Shown here: positions 8,697 to 18,080 of the stretch, piece after piece
Layout: every line of letters starts with the position of its first letter
Position numbering within the stretch: position 1 is the first letter of the stretch
DNA from: Lachnospiraceae bacterium
GTDB taxonomy: Bacteria; Bacillota; Clostridia; Lachnospirales; Lachnospiraceae
Direction of reading: 5' to 3'
Assembly: GCA_017938485.1 (NCBI GenBank)
Contig: JAGBBM010000032.1
Span: forward strand, 50,932 to 114,931
DNA: 64,000 nt
Notes under the pieces: generated by a model
Databases searched by the model: none
What the model saw: the letters and a program-made list of their open reading frames with translations, nothing else
What the model was told of the DNA's origin: nothing
Translations under genes and position numbers: made by a program

Positions 8697-11318
8697 GTGG
8701 CAAAGCTTTCTCCTATGATGGAGCAATATGTTGCAACAAAAGAACAATATAAAGACTGTATATTATTTTACCGCTTGGGAGATTTCTATGAAATGTTCTT
8801 TGAGGATGCTATAGTTGCGTCCAAAGAATTAGAAATAACTCTTACTGGTAAGGAATGTGGGTTAGAAGAGCGTGCACCTATGTGTGGTGTACCTTTTCAT
8901 GCTGCAGATATATACATTAACCGTCTTATTGAAAAGGGCTACAAGGTAGCCATAGGAGAGCAGGTAGAAGACCCAAAGCTTGCCAAGGGACTTGTAAAGC
9001 GCGAGGTTGTCCGTATAGTAACTCCGGGCACTAATATGTCTTCAGAAATATTAGATGATAGTAAAAACAACTATCTTATGAGTATCTCATACTACAACTT
9101 TACATATGGCATTTCTGCCTGTGACATATCAACTGGTGTATTTAAGACAAGTCACGTTACTTCATCGGATAAGGTAATTGACGAGATCAACAAGTATCAA
9201 CCATCAGAGATTATATATCAGGATACTTTTTTAAACTCTGGTATAGATATATCTTATGTAGTTGATAAGCTTAAAATAACAACCACAGAAGCTCCTAGCC
9301 ATTACTATGACTATGACACCTGTGAGCAGACCTTAAAAAGACATTTCAAGGTCACCAGCGTAGAGGGATTAGGCTTTAAAGACTTCCCAGAGGCACTGGT
9401 TTCTTCTGGTGCTATGCTTCAATATCTCTTTGATACTCAGATGAATAGCCTAAATCATATCAACCATATTGAGATGTACTCAGTGGATGAATATATGATT
9501 ATTGATTCTTCCACAAGAAGAAATCTTGAGCTTACAGAAACCTTAAGAGATAAGCAAAAGAAGGGCTCTTTGCTTTGGGTTTTGGATAAAACAAAGACTG
9601 CTATGGGAGCAAGAAAACTACGTGAATACGTAGAACAGCCCCTTATGAATAAGCTACAGATAGAAGAAAGGCTAAACTCTATTGAGGCTTTAAACAACTC
9701 AATAATCACAAGAGAAGAGCTTAGAGAGTATTTAAACTCTATATATGATTTAGAGCGTCTTATGACTAGAATTTCTCTTAAAACAGCTAATCCAAGAGAT
9801 TTGCTTGCTTTTAAGAATTCTATCAAATATTTACCTGATATAAAGAATTTACTCACAGAGCTTGAGGCTGATAGATTTAAATCAATATATGAGGATTTCG
9901 ATGTATTAGAAGATTTATATGAGCTTCTTGAGGCTTCTATTGACGAGGAACCTCCTATAGCTATAAAAGAAGGTGGAATCTTCAAAGAGGGATATTTAAA
10001 GGAAATTGATGACCTAAAGCTTGCAAAGAGCGAGTGCAAGAATTGGATTGCGGCTCTGGAGGCAAAAGAACGAGAGGCTACCGGCATCAAAAACCTAAAA
10101 ATTAAATATAACAAGGTATTTGATTACTATTTTGAGGTGACCAACTCCTTCAAAAATATGGTTCCTGATTATTTTATCAGAAAACAGACTCTTGCAAACG
10201 CAGAAAGATATACAACCAGTGAATTAAACGAACTTTCCGGCACAATACTGGGTGCAGAGGATAAGCTTTATGCTTTAGAATATGAGACTTATGTTGCCCT
10301 TCGTGACACTATAGGAGAGGCTTTAACAAGAGTTCAAAAAACTGCTCATTATATAGCGGAAATAGATGCATTGGCATCCCTTTCCCATGTGGCAGAAAAG
10401 AATAATTTTGTGAGACCACTCATTAACGAAGAGGGTGTTATCGACATCAAGGATGGCAGACATCCAGTTGTGGAAAAGGTGCTTGGAAATGATAGTTTTG
10501 TATCAAATGATACATATTTAAACAATGTAGAAAGCCGAATTTCCATTATTACAGGGCCCAATATGGCAGGTAAATCCACTTATATGAGACAAACAGCCCT
10601 TATCGTTCTTATGGCTCAGATTGGCTCCTTTGTACCAGCTTCCTATGCCAATATAGGACTTTGCGACCGTATATTTACAAGAGTTGGAGCCTCAGATGAC
10701 CTTGCCTCAGGACAATCTACCTTTATGATTGAAATGAATGAGGTTGCCAATATTCTTCGCAACGCTACAAAGAATAGTTTGATTATATTAGACGAGATTG
10801 GTCGTGGAACTTCTACATTCGATGGTCTAAGCATTGCCTGGGCAGTGGTAGAGTATATTGCAGATAAGGATATAATAGGTGCCAAGACCTTATTTGCTAC
10901 CCATTATCACGAGTTAACAGAGCTGGAAGGAAAGCTTTCCGCTGTTAATAACTATTGTATTGCTATAAAAGAAGACGGAGACAATATAGTTTTCCTCCGT
11001 AAGATTATAAAAGGCGGTGCAGACAGAAGCTATGGTATTCAGGTTGCACGACTTGCCGGAGTACCTGAAAATGTTCTTATTAGAGCTAGAGAAATCTGTA
11101 ATCAGCTTGTAGATTCAGACATTGCAACCAAAGCAAAATCTATATCTATTGGAGAGACAAAGAAAGACACGTCTTCATCTTATGACCAAATGTCACTTTT
11201 TTCTTCCCCAGTGGAGATGACTATTGCAAACGAGCTTAAAACTATGGATTTAAACAATATGACACCACTTAAGGCTATGCTTTACTTACAGGAATTGCAG
11301 GATAGATTGAAAGGATAA
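8697..11318 (+). CDS. mutS: DNA mismatch repair protein MutS
   Basis: It recognises mismatches and recruits MutL. The mismatch-wedge motif is F30-Y-E32 in GDFYEMFFED. Connector, lever and clamp domains follow, then the ATPase with Walker A GPNMAGKST (residues 620-628), the Walker B-region LIILDEIGRGTSTFDG and the TLFATHYHEL switch. It is 873 residues, normal for the MutS1 group. The start is GTG at 8697 with GAGGTG upstream. The C-terminal end carries the usual short tail for tetramer/β-clamp contact (QMSLF at about residue 829 resembles a clamp-binding motif). mutL follows after 5 bases. Confidence 0.97.
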   Translation: MAKLSPMMEQYVATKEQYKDCILFYRLGDFYEMFFEDAIVASKELEITLTGKECGLEERAPMCGVPFHAADIYINRLIEKGYKVAIGEQVEDPKLAKGLVKREVVRIVTPGTNMSSEILDDSKNNYLMSISYYNFTYGISACDISTGVFKTSHVTSSDKVIDEINKYQPSEIIYQDTFLNSGIDISYVVDKLKITTTEAPSHYYDYDTCEQTLKRHFKVTSVEGLGFKDFPEALVSSGAMLQYLFDTQMNSLNHINHIEMYSVDEYMIIDSSTRRNLELTETLRDKQKKGSLLWVLDKTKTAMGARKLREYVEQPLMNKLQIEERLNSIEALNNSIITREELREYLNSIYDLERLMTRISLKTANPRDLLAFKNSIKYLPDIKNLLTELEADRFKSIYEDFDVLEDLYELLEASIDEEPPIAIKEGGIFKEGYLKEIDDLKLAKSECKNWIAALEAKEREATGIKNLKIKYNKVFDYYFEVTNSFKNMVPDYFIRKQTLANAERYTTSELNELSGTILGAEDKLYALEYETYVALRDTIGEALTRVQKTAHYIAEIDALASLSHVAEKNNFVRPLINEEGVIDIKDGRHPVVEKVLGNDSFVSNDTYLNNVESRISIITGPNMAGKSTYMRQTALIVLMAQIGSFVPASYANIGLCDRIFTRVGASDDLASGQSTFMIEMNEVANILRNATKNSLIILDEIGRGTSTFDGLSIAWAVVEYIADKDIIGAKTLFATHYHELTELEGKLSAVNNYCIAIKEDGDNIVFLRKIIKGGADRSYGIQVARLAGVPENVLIRAREICNQLVDSDIATKAKSISIGETKKDTSSSYDQMSLFSSPVEMTIANELKTMDLNNMTPLKAMLYLQELQDRLKG

Positions 11319-11323
11319 TATCT

Positions 11324-13372
11324 ATGATTAAACTTTTGGACAAGGCTACAATTGATAAAATCGCAGCAGGAGAAGTAATTGAACGTCCTTTTTCTGTTGT
11401 TAAGGAGCTTTTGGAAAATTCCATAGATGCAGGTTCAACTTCCATTACTATAGAGATTAAGGAGGGAGGACTTAGCTTTATCAGAGTCACTGACAACGGC
11501 TGTGGTATACCTAAAGACCAAGTTAAAACAGCTTATCTTCGTCATGCCACAAGCAAGATAGAGCAAGCTGAGGATTTGGCTAATATTGTATCTTTAGGCT
11601 TTAGAGGAGAGGCTTTGTCTACAATTGCTGCAGTTTCACAAACTGAGATGATTACCAAAACTCCTGAGGATTTAACAGGAGTAAAATATACTATTCATGG
11701 TGGTATGGAAATAGAATTTGTGGAGGTTGGCGTCCCAGATGGAACAACCATAATTGTTCGAAATCTTTTCTACAACACACCAGCCCGTAAGAAATTCCTT
11801 AAAACCCCAATGACAGAGGGCTCATATATCCAGGATTTAGTGCTTAAGCTTGCCCTTTCTCATCCAGACATATCTTTTAGACTTATATCAAATGGTCAAA
11901 CAAAGATTGATACATCAGGAAATGGTAAGGCAAAGGATGCCATATATCAGCTCTTTGGAAGAGACATAACCTCAAACCTTATAGAAGTAAACTATACAGG
12001 GGATAATATTAAAATCTCAGGTTATATAGGCAAGCCATTTATATCAAGAGGCAATCGTGGTTTAGAGAATTATTTTATCAACAAACGATATATAAAAAGC
12101 AATGTAATTAATCGTGCCATAGAAGAGGGGTATAAAACCTTCGTAATGCAGCACAAATTCCCATTTACTGTGCTTTATATTGAGCTTCCGCCTGAAAGCT
12201 GCGATGTAAATGTACATCCAACTAAAATGGAGTTTAAGTACGATAACGAGAGGGAATTATTTGAGGTAATAACAAAAACTATAAGAGATGCATTAACACA
12301 TAAAGAAATTATTCCTAAGGCAGAGTATGAAAGCAAGGAAAAAAGCGTAGAGAAACCATCAATTCCTGTTCCAAAGCCTGCGGAACCATTCGAGAAAAAA
12401 AGGGTTCTCACTGAAATAGTGAAAGAAACTAACGAAAAGCCAAAGAGTGTTTCATCTCAGTCAGATTACAGCAACACCCAGATGAAACCACAAATCAACA
12501 ATAAAACAGACAAGTATAGTCCTACCTACAAGATTCTTGAAAGCCTAAAACAAGCTGAATCAGAAGATAAGGATAGCGGAACAAATGTAGCTTTAAATAT
12601 ACTCAAGGATGATGGCGTGGCTTACACACCTTCGGTTCAAATCAACAATCAGAAAAGCACATCATTGAGTGAAAAAAGCGAAGCATCACCAATAAAACCT
12701 GATCAAGCTATGGCTAAGGCAATTTCAGCCTACAAACAGGAAGTTCCAAAGCAATCTACTATGTTTGATGATGATTTTCTAACAGAAAAGGCTAGAGTAA
12801 AACACAGGCTTATAGGACAACTTTTTGATACATATTGGCTTATTCAATATGAGAATAATCTATACATTATGGATCAGCACGCGGCTCACGAAAAAATAAA
12901 ATACGAGGAGCTTCTTGCCAATTTCAACAACAAGGAAGTTTTATCTCAACAGCTTATGCCCCCAATGGTCATAACTGTGTCTTACGCCGAACGACAGGCC
13001 ATCTTAGATAATTTTGATTTGTTTATGAAGATTGGCTATGATATAGAAGAGTTTGGAGGCAATGAATTTAAGATAAATGCCGTTCCAAGTAATTTATTTG
13101 GATTACACGGAAGAACTATGTTTATGGAGTTTGTCAGCTCTTTAATCAACAATTCCGGTTATATGTCTAATGACGTTTTCATAAAAAAACTTTCCACTAT
13201 GGCTTGTAAAGCAGCCATAAAGGGAAACATGCGTATTTCCTTCGCTGAAGCAGACGCATTGGTGGACCAATTACTTAAATTAGACAATCCATATACCTGC
13301 CCACACGGTAGACCTACAATTATCTCAATCAGTGAAAATGAGTTAGAGAAAAAATTCAAACGAGTACTATAA
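11324..13372 (+). CDS. mutL: DNA mismatch repair protein MutL (endonuclease type)
   Basis: The GHKL ATPase domain (about residues 1-330) carries IAAGEVIERP, ELLENSIDAG, DNGCGI and GFRGEAL. A charged, low-complexity linker of ~150 residues follows (about 330-480). The C-terminal domain has the nuclease signature DQHAAHEKIKYEE, then ACKAAIKG and CPHGRP. This motif marks the nicking form of MutL found in bacteria without MutH, where MutL cuts the new strand. The ATG at 11324 follows AAAGGATAAT overlapping the mutS stop. miaA is 14 bases downstream. Length 682 is within the family range, most of the variation being the linker. Confidence 0.97.
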   Translation: MIKLLDKATIDKIAAGEVIERPFSVVKELLENSIDAGSTSITIEIKEGGLSFIRVTDNGCGIPKDQVKTAYLRHATSKIEQAEDLANIVSLGFRGEALSTIAAVSQTEMITKTPEDLTGVKYTIHGGMEIEFVEVGVPDGTTIIVRNLFYNTPARKKFLKTPMTEGSYIQDLVLKLALSHPDISFRLISNGQTKIDTSGNGKAKDAIYQLFGRDITSNLIEVNYTGDNIKISGYIGKPFISRGNRGLENYFINKRYIKSNVINRAIEEGYKTFVMQHKFPFTVLYIELPPESCDVNVHPTKMEFKYDNERELFEVITKTIRDALTHKEIIPKAEYESKEKSVEKPSIPVPKPAEPFEKKRVLTEIVKETNEKPKSVSSQSDYSNTQMKPQINNKTDKYSPTYKILESLKQAESEDKDSGTNVALNILKDDGVAYTPSVQINNQKSTSLSEKSEASPIKPDQAMAKAISAYKQEVPKQSTMFDDDFLTEKARVKHRLIGQLFDTYWLIQYENNLYIMDQHAAHEKIKYEELLANFNNKEVLSQQLMPPMVITVSYAERQAILDNFDLFMKIGYDIEEFGGNEFKINAVPSNLFGLHGRTMFMEFVSSLINNSGYMSNDVFIKKLSTMACKAAIKGNMRISFAEADALVDQLLKLDNPYTCPHGRPTIISISENELEKKFKRVL

Positions 13373-13386
13373 CTAAGGAGAGACCT

Positions 13387-14346
13387 ATGGAAAAGGATAT
13401 ATCCAACAACTTAATAGTTTTAACCGGACCTACAGCTGTTGGAAAAACCGAGCTTTCCATAGAACTTGCAAAAAAAGTAAATGGCGAGATTATCTCTGCA
13501 GATTCTATACAGGTATACAAAGGTTTTGATGTAGGCTCCGCCAAGATAACAAAAGAGGAAATGCAGGGGATTTGCCATCATTTGATTGATGTTCTAGAGC
13601 CAACAGAAAGCTTTAATATCGCCTTATTTAAGGATATGGCAAAAGCAGCCGTAAAAGACATACAATCAAGAGGAAAACTTCCAATTATCACAGGTGGAAC
13701 TGGATTTTATATACAATCTCTTATATATGATATTGATTTTACTGAAAATGAGGATGATGGATATAGGGCAACTCTGGAGAAATTGCTACAAGAAAAAGGA
13801 CCTATGTATATCCACAATATGTTAAGAGACATTGACCCAAAATCCGCAGATTTAATCCATTACAACAACTCAAAACGAGTAATAAGAGCATTGGAATATT
13901 ATCATCAAACAGGGGAACAAATCTCAACTCATAACGAAAGAGAAAGTTCAAAGACTTCCCCTTATAATTTTGCATATTTTGTTTTAAACTGTCCTAGGGA
14001 TATTCTCTACGAAAGAATAGATAAAAGAGTAGATATCATGGTGAATCAAGGGCTTGTTGAGGAGGTAAGAGCATTGGTTAATGACTTTAACCTTACATCT
14101 GATATGGTTTCTATGCAAGGTCTTGGTTACAAGGAAATTCTCCAGTATCTAAAAGGTGAGATAACCTTGGATGAAGCTATATATATAATCAAACGAGACA
14201 CAAGACACTTTGCAAAAAGACAACTCACTTGGTTTAAAAGAGAAAAAGATGTGATATGGGTGGATAAGAACATTCATACTACTACAGATAAACAATTAGA
14301 TTTTATAACTAATGTATTAAAAGAAAAAGAAATTATAGCCAAATAA
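13387..14346 (+). CDS. miaA: tRNA dimethylallyltransferase MiaA
   Basis: It transfers the dimethylallyl group to adenosine 37 of tRNAs reading UNN codons, the substrate for MiaB encoded upstream. The P-loop is GPTAVGKTELS at residues ~12-22, followed by DSIQVYKGFDVGSAK, the tRNA-binding NSKRVIRALE region and LGYKEI. It is 319 residues, standard length. The ATG at 13387 is preceded by AAGGAG. The order mutS-mutL-miaA is common in Firmicutes. A stem-loop without a U-tract follows the stop. Confidence 0.96.
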   Translation: MEKDISNNLIVLTGPTAVGKTELSIELAKKVNGEIISADSIQVYKGFDVGSAKITKEEMQGICHHLIDVLEPTESFNIALFKDMAKAAVKDIQSRGKLPIITGGTGFYIQSLIYDIDFTENEDDGYRATLEKLLQEKGPMYIHNMLRDIDPKSADLIHYNNSKRVIRALEYYHQTGEQISTHNERESSKTSPYNFAYFVLNCPRDILYERIDKRVDIMVNQGLVEEVRALVNDFNLTSDMVSMQGLGYKEILQYLKGEITLDEAIYIIKRDTRHFAKRQLTWFKREKDVIWVDKNIHTTTDKQLDFITNVLKEKEIIAK

Positions 14347-14348
14347 GA

Positions 14349-14369
14349 TGTATTCATTTTGTGAATACA
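14349..14369 (+). other. intergenic stem-loop between miaA and the PLP enzyme gene
   Basis: Perfect 8-base-pair inverted repeat TGTATTCA-TTTTG-TGAATACA. It ends just before AGGAGG (14372-14377) of the next gene. It has no U-tract, so it is not a terminator; it could be an mRNA processing or stability element, or an operator. Confidence 0.45.
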
Positions 14370-14381
14370 ACAGGAGGACTT

Positions 14382-15671
14382 ATGAATAAAACAACACTTA
14401 AAGACTATTATCTTAGCCTAGGTATTGATGAAAAGGTATATGATTTTTGTACCGATATAGAATCTAAGCTAAAAGAAAGATTTAGCGAGATTGATGAAAT
14501 TGCTGAGCATAACCAAATCAAAGTATTAAAAGCTATGCAGGAAGCAAAATTTTCCGAAGCACACTTAAACGGAACTACAGGATATGGTTACAATGATTCA
14601 GGAAGAGAAGCAGTGGAAGAAATCTATGCCAAGGTTTTTAACACTGAGGATGCCTTAGTCAGACAGCAAATCACCTGTGGAACACATGCTTTATACCTTG
14701 CCTTATCAGCCAACTTAAGACCTGGCGACGAGATTCTTTCCCCTGTAGGAAAGGTATATGATACCTTGGAGGGAGTTATTGGTGTAAGAGAATCAAAGGG
14801 TTCCCTTGCCGAATATGGAATTACCTACAAGCAGGTAAATCTACTTCCTGACGGAAGCTTTGATTTCGAGGGTATAAAAGCTAACATAAATGATAAAACC
14901 AAACTTATTGAGATTCAACGTTCAAAGGGATACGATGTAAGACCAACTCTTTCTGTAAAACAGATAGGAGAAGTCATATCTTTTATTAAAAATATTAAAC
15001 CAGATGTAATCTGTATGGTGGATAACTGTTACGGTGAATTCGTTGAAACTATAGAGCCTTCAGAAGTTGGTGCAGATATGGTTGTAGGTTCACTTATAAA
15101 GAATCCTGGTGGCGGACTTGCTCCAATAGGAGGATATATCTGCGGAACCAAGGAGTGTATTGAAAATTGTGCCTATAGACTTACAAGCCCAGGACTTGGA
15201 AAAGAAGTTGGAGCATCCCTTGGAGTTACAAGAAATATTGCTCAGGGACTTTTTATGGCTCCAACAGTTACAGCGGGAGCTTTGAAAGGAGCTATATTTG
15301 CAGCTAATATATACGAGGCTCTAGGCTTTAAAACTGTTCCAAATGCCACAGAAGAAAGACACGACATAATCCAGGCAGTAGAATTTGGAAAACCTGAATT
15401 AATACAGGCATTTTGTGAAGGAATACAGGCTGCAGCACCGGTAGACAGCTATGTAACTCCAGTACCTTGGGATATGCCAGGCTATGATAGTCAGGTTATA
15501 ATGGCTGCAGGAGCATTTGTTTCAGGAGCTTCCATTGAACTTAGTGCTGATGCACCAATGAAAGAGCCTTATGCAGTATATTTCCAAGGTGGACTCACCT
15601 ACGAACATGCCAAATTCGGCATAATGATGTCTCTACAGAAAATTGTAGAAAAAGACCTTATTGTATGGTAG
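14382..15671 (+). CDS. PLP-dependent methionine gamma-lyase family protein (aluminium resistance protein, YnbB-like)
   Basis: A fold-type I PLP enzyme of the family that contains Bacillus YnbB, annotated either as methionine gamma-lyase-like or aluminium resistance protein; no activity is firmly established. The likely PLP lysine is in GSLIKNPGGGLAPIGGY, with a strongly conserved glycine-rich segment. MVDNCYGEFVE supplies the Asp that pairs with the pyridine nitrogen. The start is set at ATG 14382 because AGGAGG lies 4-10 bases upstream; the upstream GTG at 14361 is inside the stem-loop. This gives 429 residues. In B. subtilis it also lies near miaA/hfq, and that neighbourhood is kept in part here. 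Confidence 0.88.
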   Translation: MNKTTLKDYYLSLGIDEKVYDFCTDIESKLKERFSEIDEIAEHNQIKVLKAMQEAKFSEAHLNGTTGYGYNDSGREAVEEIYAKVFNTEDALVRQQITCGTHALYLALSANLRPGDEILSPVGKVYDTLEGVIGVRESKGSLAEYGITYKQVNLLPDGSFDFEGIKANINDKTKLIEIQRSKGYDVRPTLSVKQIGEVISFIKNIKPDVICMVDNCYGEFVETIEPSEVGADMVVGSLIKNPGGGLAPIGGYICGTKECIENCAYRLTSPGLGKEVGASLGVTRNIAQGLFMAPTVTAGALKGAIFAANIYEALGFKTVPNATEERHDIIQAVEFGKPELIQAFCEGIQAAAPVDSYVTPVPWDMPGYDSQVIMAAGAFVSGASIELSADAPMKEPYAVYFQGGLTYEHAKFGIMMSLQKIVEKDLIVW

Positions 15672-15700
15672 ACTAATTATAGATTTTTAGGAGGTGAATT

Positions 15701-15961
15701 ATGGCAGGCGCAGCGAATAAAAACCAATGGACATTGCTTTTAATATTACTCAGCGGTATTGTTTTAGGTGGATTCATAGGATATCTTTGCCGTAATGTAA
15801 GCTTTTTAAGCTGGCTAAATTACGGACAAACCTTTGGTCTTTCCTCACCAGTGGTTTTAGACTTAGGTATAATCATACTTACCTTTGGTCTTACCATCTC
15901 TATCAATATAGCTAGTATTTTAGGTATCATTATCGGTATTATTATATACAAAAAGCTTTAG
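15701..15961 (+). CDS. DUF4321 small membrane protein
   Basis: An 86-residue protein with two strong hydrophobic segments (about residues 10-28 and 50-83) and the loop motif RNVSFLSWLNYGQTFGLSSPVVLDLG. It matches my recollection of the DUF4321 family, found in clostridia just upstream of radC and mreB/C genes, as here. Function is unknown. The ATG at 15701 follows AGGAGGTG. Its position suggests a part in envelope or shape maintenance, but nothing in the sequence proves it. Confidence 0.8.
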   Translation: MAGAANKNQWTLLLILLSGIVLGGFIGYLCRNVSFLSWLNYGQTFGLSSPVVLDLGIIILTFGLTISINIASILGIIIGIIIYKKL

Positions 15962-16008
15962 TTACATATATTTCCTTTTGCACCTGGAGAGGTGGAAGGA
16001 GATTATTT

Positions 16009-16710
16009 ATGAATAACTTAATAAAAGATTTAGCTTATTGTGAAAGGCCTTACGAAAAGGCAATTTCAAAAGGAATTGAGAGTTTAAGCGACGCAGAACT
16101 AATTGCAGTTATATTGCGCAGTGGAACCTCAAAATTAAGCTCAATATCCCTGGCGAACCAGATATTAAATGCTCACGTTATCCACAAGGGTATACTTGGT
16201 TTAAATTATCTAAGAAGAGAGGATTACCTAGGTATAAACGGTATAGGTAACACAAAAGCCACCCAGCTTTTAGCTATCTGTGAGCTTTCAAAACGCATGA
16301 ATATGACCAGGCTCAAAGATAATTTATCCTTTAACAATCCTTCATCTATAGCAAAGTACTACATGGAAAAATGTAAATATTTTACCAACGAAAAGGTTTT
16401 TGTTATGTTTTTTTCCAGTGCTCACACCTTGATAAAAGAGCTTTTGCTCTCCGAAGGAATTGTAAACCAAGCGATGATTTCCACAAGAAACATATTCATC
16501 GAAGCATTAAAATACGAAGCAGTACACATAATATTAGTTCACAATCATCCCTCTGGCATACCAGATCCTAGCCAGACAGATATTGAAGTGACTAAAAAAA
16601 TTATAGCAGCAGGAAAACTATTAGATATTATTTTATCAGACCATATTATAGTTGGTAATGGCACATATATTAGTCTGATGGAAAGAGGCATATTAGATGA
16701 AATTCGATAA
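16009..16710 (+). CDS. radC: RadC family JAB-domain protein
   Basis: A helix-hairpin-helix segment (GINGIGNTKATQLLA, about residues 72-90) is followed by an MPN/JAB domain with the zinc motif HNHPSGIPDPSQTD. RadC was once linked to repair, but its biochemical role is unresolved. The 233-residue length is standard. GGAAGGAG precedes the ATG at 16009, and a small hairpin CACCT-GGAG-AGGTG lies directly upstream of it. The 3' end overlaps mreC by 14 bases, so radC, mreC and mreD are translated from one message, as in Bacillus. Confidence 0.94.
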   Translation: MNNLIKDLAYCERPYEKAISKGIESLSDAELIAVILRSGTSKLSSISLANQILNAHVIHKGILGLNYLRREDYLGINGIGNTKATQLLAICELSKRMNMTRLKDNLSFNNPSSIAKYYMEKCKYFTNEKVFVMFFSSAHTLIKELLLSEGIVNQAMISTRNIFIEALKYEAVHIILVHNHPSGIPDPSQTDIEVTKKIIAAGKLLDIILSDHIIVGNGTYISLMERGILDEIR

Positions 16711-17551
16711 AAGAAAAGACATTAATCCAAAATATTTGTTATTAACATTGACAATCATATGTATCATATTTTTGTTAATGTCCTTTTTTGCGTCAGATAA
16801 AATTGCTGCCATAAAAGGCTTTACAGGAAAAATAATCACACCTTTACAACAGGGAATAAATGAGATTGGTCTCTGGACTGATTCAAAGATGGATAATCTT
16901 AAAAAGATAGAAGATTTAACTGCTGAAAACGAAGAATTAAAAAAGAAACTTGCTGAATATCAATCAGAAATAACTACCTATCAAAATCAACTATCAGAGC
17001 TTGAGTCATTGCAGGAGTTATACGAATTGGATGCTTTATATCCTGATTATAACAAAACTGGTGCCCATGTATTTGCAACGGATTCATCCTCATGGTTTTC
17101 GACTTTTTACATCGATAAAGGAACCAACGATGGACTCTTTGTTGGAGCAAATGTTATGTGTGGCGAAGGCTTAGCCGGTCTAATCGTGGAATGTTATGCT
17201 GACTATTCAAAAGTAAGAGCAATCATAGATGATAATTCAAATGTAAGTGCAAAAATTATGCCTTCAAACGCACTTTGTACCGTTGAAGGCAACATAAACA
17301 CATACCAACATGGATATCTGGCTGTAGTAAACATAGATAAGGATGCCAATATATCTATAGGTGACAAGGTCGTAACTTCAAATATATCCGACAGATATCA
17401 CGCAGGTATTGTAATCGGATATGTGACAAATGTGGAAAACGACCCAAATAACTTAACTAAAACAGCCTTCATTTCTCCTGTTGTGAATTTTTCTGAGATA
17501 ACAGAAGTTCTTGTTATTACAGATACTAAAACCACAATTGTCACAGAATAA
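16697..17551 (+). CDS. mreC: rod shape-determining protein MreC
   Basis: It links the MreB/elongasome to the periplasmic-side wall machinery. It has one transmembrane helix near the N-terminus (LLLTLTIICIIFLLMSFFA, about residues 14-32), a coiled coil at about 62-110 rich in Glu, Leu and Lys, then the β-rich domain with FYIDKGTNDGL, GVGLAGLI-like and DRYHAGIVIGYV segments. It is 284 residues, normal. The start overlaps the radC end, a sign of coupling. mreD follows 18 bases downstream. No mreB is in the window. Confidence 0.95.
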   Translation: MKFDKRKDINPKYLLLTLTIICIIFLLMSFFASDKIAAIKGFTGKIITPLQQGINEIGLWTDSKMDNLKKIEDLTAENEELKKKLAEYQSEITTYQNQLSELESLQELYELDALYPDYNKTGAHVFATDSSSWFSTFYIDKGTNDGLFVGANVMCGEGLAGLIVECYADYSKVRAIIDDNSNVSAKIMPSNALCTVEGNINTYQHGYLAVVNIDKDANISIGDKVVTSNISDRYHAGIVIGYVTNVENDPNNLTKTAFISPVVNFSEITEVLVITDTKTTIVTE

Positions 17552-17569
17552 TTATGAGGAGCACTTAAT

Positions 17570-18064
17570 ATGAGACGTATTATAACATTAGCATTGCTTA
17601 TAATATTTAATTTCATACTCCAATCCACAATATTTGGTTTTCACAACATAGGAAGTATATCCCCTAATCTTATGCTGATACTTACCATGTCCTTTGGTAT
17701 TATGCGCGGAAGAAAAGAGGGTATGTTCGTAGGATTTTTCTGTGGATTTTTAGCTGACTGTATGTTTTCCACAGTTCTTGGTCCATATATGTTTATTTAT
17801 ATGATAATTGGTTACGTAAATGGATTTTTCCACAAAACCTACATAGTGGAAGATGCATTGTTACCACTTATAGTTATTGTTTTAGATGAGTTAGCATTTA
17901 ACACAGCCATATATGTGGTTCACTTTTTACTTAGAAACCACTTGAATTTTATTGACTATATAACCAGTATTATAATACCGGAAACTCTCAGTACAGCATT
18001 ACTAACCATTATAGTGTATAAACTGTATGTATTTATTAACAGAAAGTTAAAAGAAAAGGAATAA
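17570..18064 (+). CDS. mreD: rod shape-determining protein MreD
   Basis: A 164-residue integral membrane protein with about five hydrophobic helices, including the family features near NLMLILTMSFGIMRG and GFFCGFLADCMF. It acts with MreC, RodA and PBP2 in side-wall elongation. The ATG at 17570 follows TGAGGAG. The order mreC-mreD-PBP2 gene is conserved and rodA is also near (22304), so most of the elongasome except MreB is encoded in 6.7 kb. Confidence 0.93.
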   Translation: MRRIITLALLIIFNFILQSTIFGFHNIGSISPNLMLILTMSFGIMRGRKEGMFVGFFCGFLADCMFSTVLGPYMFIYMIIGYVNGFFHKTYIVEDALLPLIVIVLDELAFNTAIYVVHFLLRNHLNFIDYITSIIIPETLSTALLTIIVYKLYVFINRKLKEKE

Positions 18065-18080
18065 GGAAAGAGGAATTGAC

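Noticed and set aside
9455-10114. 219-codon minus-strand frame
   Set aside because: Lies wholly inside mutS, Ser-rich shadow translation with no start signals.
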